A stretch of DNA of 25,620 nt, taken from positions 17,961 through 43,580 of the forward strand of contig CAJUFU010000022.1 of assembly GCA_910585555.1 (NCBI GenBank), given 5' to 3'. Source of the stretch: an uncultured Lachnospiraceae bacterium. Lineage in GTDB: Bacteria > Bacillota > Clostridia > Lachnospirales > Lachnospiraceae. Position 1 is the first letter of the stretch. Every line of letters starts with the position of its first letter. The notes beneath the pieces were generated by a model. That model searched no databases. It saw nothing but the letters and a program-made list of their open reading frames with translations, and was not told the DNA's origin. Below, piece after piece: positions 22,536 to 25,620 of the stretch. A program made the translations under genes and the position numbers.

Positions 22536-23690
22536 ATGTCAAAAAAGATTAGTTTAAAAAATTTATATATATTTACGTTTATCCTGTGGTTTAGTACAGA
22601 AATATTATTTAATACCACATTAAAAACTATTTTTGATGTTGAAATTAATAAGGTAAACAATGTTGTGAATTGGTTGATTTTTGCTTTATTAATGCTACAA
22701 ATAGTATTCTTTCAAACATATAATAAAAGAGAAGTAATTATTATAGTAGGAATCACTTTGCCGATTGTCATAGCAACAATATTATCAGGTAGTAAACAGA
22801 TATTATCAGCATGGATGTTTATTGTTGCGGCTAAAAATAACAAATATGATAAGATTATAAACACTGCATATAAAATATTATTGATAATGCTTCCGATGAT
22901 TATTTTTTTGCAGTTTTTTGGAATTATTGAAGACCGCACAATGATGAGAGGGAATATCCAGCGTTATTCATTAGGATTTTCACACCCCAATCAGTTAGGT
23001 TTGAGAATTGTCCAGTTAATATTGTGTCATTGTTATGTTAACAGAGGTAAATTGAATTTCCGTAGATTCTTATATATAATTTTGGCAGTTATATTTACAA
23101 TTGAGATTCCTAATTCTCAGACAGCATATATTAGCTTGATGGTTTTTTTAATACTATTATTTATTTATAAATATATTGAAAATCAAAAACAGATGTATAT
23201 GGATTTATATATGAAAAGTTTAATGGTGGGTGTGCTATTATTAAATTTATTAAGTATACTTTTTTCTTATATAGATGTAAATAAATATGTGATTCTTTCA
23301 CAGTTAAATAATTGGATGTCGGCAAGATTTTCATGGTGTCATAAAGTATGGCAAATACATGGGGTTTCATTTTGGGGACAAAAAGTATATGTGTTTGCAG
23401 ATGAGGTTAAATCAGTGGGTATGAGCGGGCGTTTGTGGCTTGATAATTCTTATGCCAGTATTCTTTTAAGATACGGAATATTGGTCTTTTTGATTTTTTC
23501 TATCTCTTATTTATACTTATTGAAAAATATGGCTGTACGAAAAGAATATGTCCTTGTAATTATTCTATTTTTATATTCGCTATATGGAATAATGGAAAAT
23601 GGCTTGTATATGGTGACACAAAATATTTTTCTAATTGCTTTTTCTGATTTGCTTTTTCGGAAAACAGATATGAGAGGATTGAAGGAATGA
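22536..23690 (+). CDS. Wzy-like polysaccharide polymerase
   Basis: The 384-residue product is almost entirely hydrophobic, with about ten predicted membrane segments and one larger outside loop near residues 250-295 (WMSARFSWCHKVWQIHG). This is the form of O-antigen polymerases that join lipid-linked repeat units outside the membrane. Their sequences are very divergent, so the call rests on topology, a GFSHPNQLGLRI segment (H-P-N is common in the family) and its place between glycosyltransferases and flippase. It is among the most AT-rich stretches here: the 60 bases from 22561 contain 13 G or C. Its stop overlaps the ATG of the stump that follows. Confidence 0.82.
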   Translation: MSKKISLKNLYIFTFILWFSTEILFNTTLKTIFDVEINKVNNVVNWLIFALLMLQIVFFQTYNKREVIIIVGITLPIVIATILSGSKQILSAWMFIVAAKNNKYDKIINTAYKILLIMLPMIIFLQFFGIIEDRTMMRGNIQRYSLGFSHPNQLGLRIVQLILCHCYVNRGKLNFRRFLYIILAVIFTIEIPNSQTAYISLMVFLILLFIYKYIENQKQMYMDLYMKSLMVGVLLLNLLSILFSYIDVNKYVILSQLNNWMSARFSWCHKVWQIHGVSFWGQKVYVFADEVKSVGMSGRLWLDNSYASILLRYGILVFLIFSISYLYLLKNMAVRKEYVLVIILFLYSLYGIMENGLYMVTQNIFLIAFSDLLFRKTDMRGLKE

Positions 23691-23725
23691 ATAAATTTTC
23701 ATTTTATAAAAAACTAAGGTGTTAG
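23687..23725 (+). pseudogene. Second gene stump
   Basis: An ATG overlapping the polymerase stop, with AGAGG 9 bases upstream, opens a 12-codon frame (MNKFSFYKKLRC) ended by a TAG. The reading breaks where the next stretch looks like the edge of an insertion sequence. It is likely the start of a gene that was cut off there. Confidence 0.4.
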
Positions 23726-23852
23726 TCCGCAAACGTGTTGGTAATCTATTTGAATCCGTTTTTGGGTCATCTGAAATGGTATAATTCTCTCATATTCAGG
23801 AGATGCTACCATGACCAATCAGGAAATACTTATCAGTTACATCAATAAATAG
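23715..23852 (+). mobile_element. Probable insertion-sequence remnant
   Basis: Between the stump and the flippase lies a non-coding lead of about 95 bases with TATAAT (23780-23785). CAGGAG (23797-23802) then precedes an ATG (23811) that opens a 13-residue frame (MTNQEILISYINK) cut by a TAG at 23850. The pattern of promoter, ribosome-binding site and the first codons of a small protein, interrupting a truncated gene, fits the left end of an insertion sequence. No inverted ends or transposase domain remain, so the family cannot be named. The 111 bases from 23853 to 23963 show nothing else convincing. Confidence 0.35.
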
Positions 23853-23963
23853 AAATGATAGATATGATAAATATCAATGATACAGCACAATAGATTCATA
23901 ATATGTGTACTAAGCAGTTTTACTTTAGATTTCATAGATACAGTTCTTCATGGAGTCAGGAAT

Positions 23964-25457
23964 ATGAGTAAAGAAATCAAAAGACATATAGGCATTATCT
24001 GTAGCCTGCTAATGTATTTTGTGTATGTTATATTATTGACGATACGTACAAGGCTGCTGATTGTCGGTTATGGCAGTGAGGTGAATGCAGTATTTCAGAC
24101 GTCTAGTCAGATCTTTACATATTTAATTCTATTTGAGAGCGGTATGGGTGCGGCATATCAGTTCAAATTATATGAACCTGTCAGCAATAAGGATATTCAG
24201 AAAATTGCAGGTCTTTTTACCGGATTAAAAAGGTCGATGCAGAAGATTGCCTTAAGGATGACAGCAGTACTTTTTGCCATAGCAGTGATATATCCTTTCA
24301 TCATGAATCGAGTGTCCCTTTCTTTTATGAAAGCTGGACTGATATTATTTTTGTTGGGACTTAGGTTTGTCATCCCATATTTTGTGAGTATTGCGTCAAA
24401 AACACTGTTGAACGTGTACGATTATAAGTATGTTGTAGATAATGTGGATAGTTTAGGATACATTGCTATAACGTCAATGGAGATTTTTGCAATCAGTTTA
24501 CTCCAATGGTCTGTGTACGGAGTTCTGTTGATAGGATGTATTGGAAATATTGTAATTGGTTTGGTCTATGTCCTTTTCATACGGAGATTCTGTGCGGGTG
24601 TCCATAAGGTGGAATCAGTCCCTGATTTTGAACCAGAGGGAATGACGAAAGATATTCTGTTTCATCAGATTACCGGATTATTGAATAATAACATTGATAC
24701 AATTATTTTATCCGTTGTCAATATTGCATTGGTTACACCTTATCATGCCTACTATTCCACAATGTATTATTTTCAGCAGGTTATTAACAAAATAAATGAA
24801 AATTACTGCACTAAGATTGGCATGAAGATAAAGCAAGGCGATCAGAATTTGTATAGTTACTTTCAAGTATTGCTGGCATTTCATATGGCTACGGCTATTA
24901 GCGCAGTGGTAATATTTGTATGTAACATCAATGATTTTATATATCTTTGGATTGGAGAAGAGTTTTTGTTAAGTAATTGTTGCGTTATTTTGTTGGCGCT
25001 GTATTTGATGCTTAGAATGACAATTAATATTATATTTATAGTCCGTAATGGAGCTGGTTTGTATAAGGAGAGCAAATGGTTTTCTTTTAGGGAAGGGATT
25101 GTCAATCTGGCACTGTCACTCATTCTGGTGCAGTTTTGGGGAATTGAAGGAATTCTATTTGCAACTGTTTTGGCAACGTATATGATGCTGTTGCCCGGTA
25201 ATGCAAGACTTGCTTATAATAAAGTGATGGGAAAGAGAAACACATTGTGGGCAGATTATTTAGTTATGATAATCACAGCGGCCTGTTTGATTTTGGGGTT
25301 TGGTGGCAGTACCATTGGTGAAATGGGAAGTATTTCGTGGAAAATTCTATTGCTTAGACTGATTGGGCAGGCTTTAGTGAGTGTAGTGATTGCAACGATG
25401 GTTGTTGCTATCGTTAAATGGAAATATATCTCACAGTATCTTATTAAAGGGAAATAA
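23964..25457 (+). CDS. Wzx-like polysaccharide flippase
   Basis: The ATG at 23964 has TGGAG 8 bases upstream and fits the family start (MSKEIKRHIGIICSLLMYF). The frame is open from an ATG at 23877, but that extension is unlike the family. The product is 497 residues with about 12-14 hydrophobic segments, the form of MOP-superfamily flippases that carry lipid-linked repeat units across the membrane. GSEVNAVFQTSSQIFTYLIL and FESGMGAAYQFKLYEPV are typical of the clostridial and streptococcal branch. GLLNNNIDTIIL near residue 235 is the conserved start of the second half. With the polymerase it completes a Wzx/Wzy pathway. Confidence 0.88.
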   Translation: MSKEIKRHIGIICSLLMYFVYVILLTIRTRLLIVGYGSEVNAVFQTSSQIFTYLILFESGMGAAYQFKLYEPVSNKDIQKIAGLFTGLKRSMQKIALRMTAVLFAIAVIYPFIMNRVSLSFMKAGLILFLLGLRFVIPYFVSIASKTLLNVYDYKYVVDNVDSLGYIAITSMEIFAISLLQWSVYGVLLIGCIGNIVIGLVYVLFIRRFCAGVHKVESVPDFEPEGMTKDILFHQITGLLNNNIDTIILSVVNIALVTPYHAYYSTMYYFQQVINKINENYCTKIGMKIKQGDQNLYSYFQVLLAFHMATAISAVVIFVCNINDFIYLWIGEEFLLSNCCVILLALYLMLRMTINIIFIVRNGAGLYKESKWFSFREGIVNLALSLILVQFWGIEGILFATVLATYMMLLPGNARLAYNKVMGKRNTLWADYLVMIITAACLILGFGGSTIGEMGSISWKILLLRLIGQALVSVVIATMVVAIVKWKYISQYLIKGK

Positions 25458-25497
25458 AATGCCTGCCTTTGTACTTGACCGTGCAAGACAGGCATTT
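25457..25497. terminator. Hairpin between convergent genes
   Basis: AAATGCCTG (25457-25465) pairs with CAGGCATTT (25489-25497). An inner helix (25467-25474 with 25481-25487, one bulge, loop TTGACC) extends it to about 16 pairs. Reading leftward it is followed by TTTTATTT, so it is a good terminator for the minus-strand gene at the right edge. Reading rightward the T-run is weak. Confidence 0.65.
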
Positions 25498-25516
25498 GAT
25501 ACAATGAGAGACTAAC

Positions 25517-25620
25517 CTATATATTCTCTTTTTCTCGAAACTGCTCGATGCTGTCAGCCCTAGCGGCGGACAGGTGCCAGCGGTCAAGAAGCTCTGTGTT
25601 ATGTTCAGATTTTATCCTGT
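25517..25620 (-). CDS. C-terminal end of an unidentified gene (5' end beyond window)
   Basis: The reverse strand is open from the window edge to a TAG at 25519-25517, giving the last 33-34 residues of a protein: charged and helical (TELLDRWHLSAARADSIEQF). It is followed by the terminator hairpin oriented for it, and its base composition is richer in G+C than the flippase. Too short to assign. Confidence 0.45.
   Translation of the reverse strand, partial: RIKSEHNTELLDRWHLSAARADSIEQFREKENI

Noticed and set aside
23877..23963. Upstream extension of the flippase from an ATG at 23877
   Set aside because: The added 29 residues are unlike the family and the ATG at 23964 has a well-spaced ribosome-binding site.
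25459..25515. An 18-codon frame after the flippase stop
   Set aside because: It is contained in the terminator hairpin and has no ribosome-binding site.

Overview
The window looks like chromosome from an anaerobic Firmicute of the Lachnospiraceae (Clostridia). The inference rests on the gene families: a very large protein of the type I associate with DUF5717, its Hsp70/actin-like partner, a SpoIID-like protein with no signal peptide, and a CpsB-CpsC-CpsD style polysaccharide operon. No database search was possible. Family names come from motifs read in the translations.

Left region (1-8112). A SpoIID-like protein runs leftward off the window edge. Diverging from it is a tight four-gene block: a helical-repeat protein of about 1190 residues, a protein with an Hsp70/actin-like ATPase look, a TPR-like protein, and a coiled-coil protein with two central membrane helices. 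None has an obvious enzymatic role. The block reads as one uncharacterised machine.

Housekeeping region (8198-12088). purF and purB (purine synthesis) and a cation-diffusion-facilitator exporter lie on the + strand.

Non-coding region (12089-12836). This 748-bp gap is dense with signals: a terminator for the upstream gene; a branched RNA of about 190 nt closed by a 17-pair stem just after a perfect TATAAT; a second RNA of about 105 nt with its own promoter and terminator; then a promoter and a leader hairpin ahead of the polysaccharide operon.

Polysaccharide region (12837-25457). The order is PHP-type phosphatase, Wzz-like chain-length protein, BY-kinase with a YYG-repeat tail, LytR-CpsA-Psr protein, a lipoprotein with a sortase-B fold lacking all three catalytic residues, a small secreted protein, the initiating sugar transferase, a GT2 glycosyltransferase, a HAD-domain protein, a second GT2, a Wzy-like polymerase and a Wzx-like flippase. 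The first genes are the conserved export and control part. From about 19350 rightward the DNA becomes strikingly AT-rich, with two 12-codon gene stumps and an apparent insertion-sequence scar, as expected of an exchangeable strain-specific cassette. A partial minus-strand gene enters at the right edge.

The observations most worth checking are the catalytically dead sortase-like lipoprotein, the two RNA genes, the four-gene ATPase/repeat block, and the LCP gene whose membrane anchor has no start codon but can be joined to the kinase frame by a -1 shift at an A9 tract.
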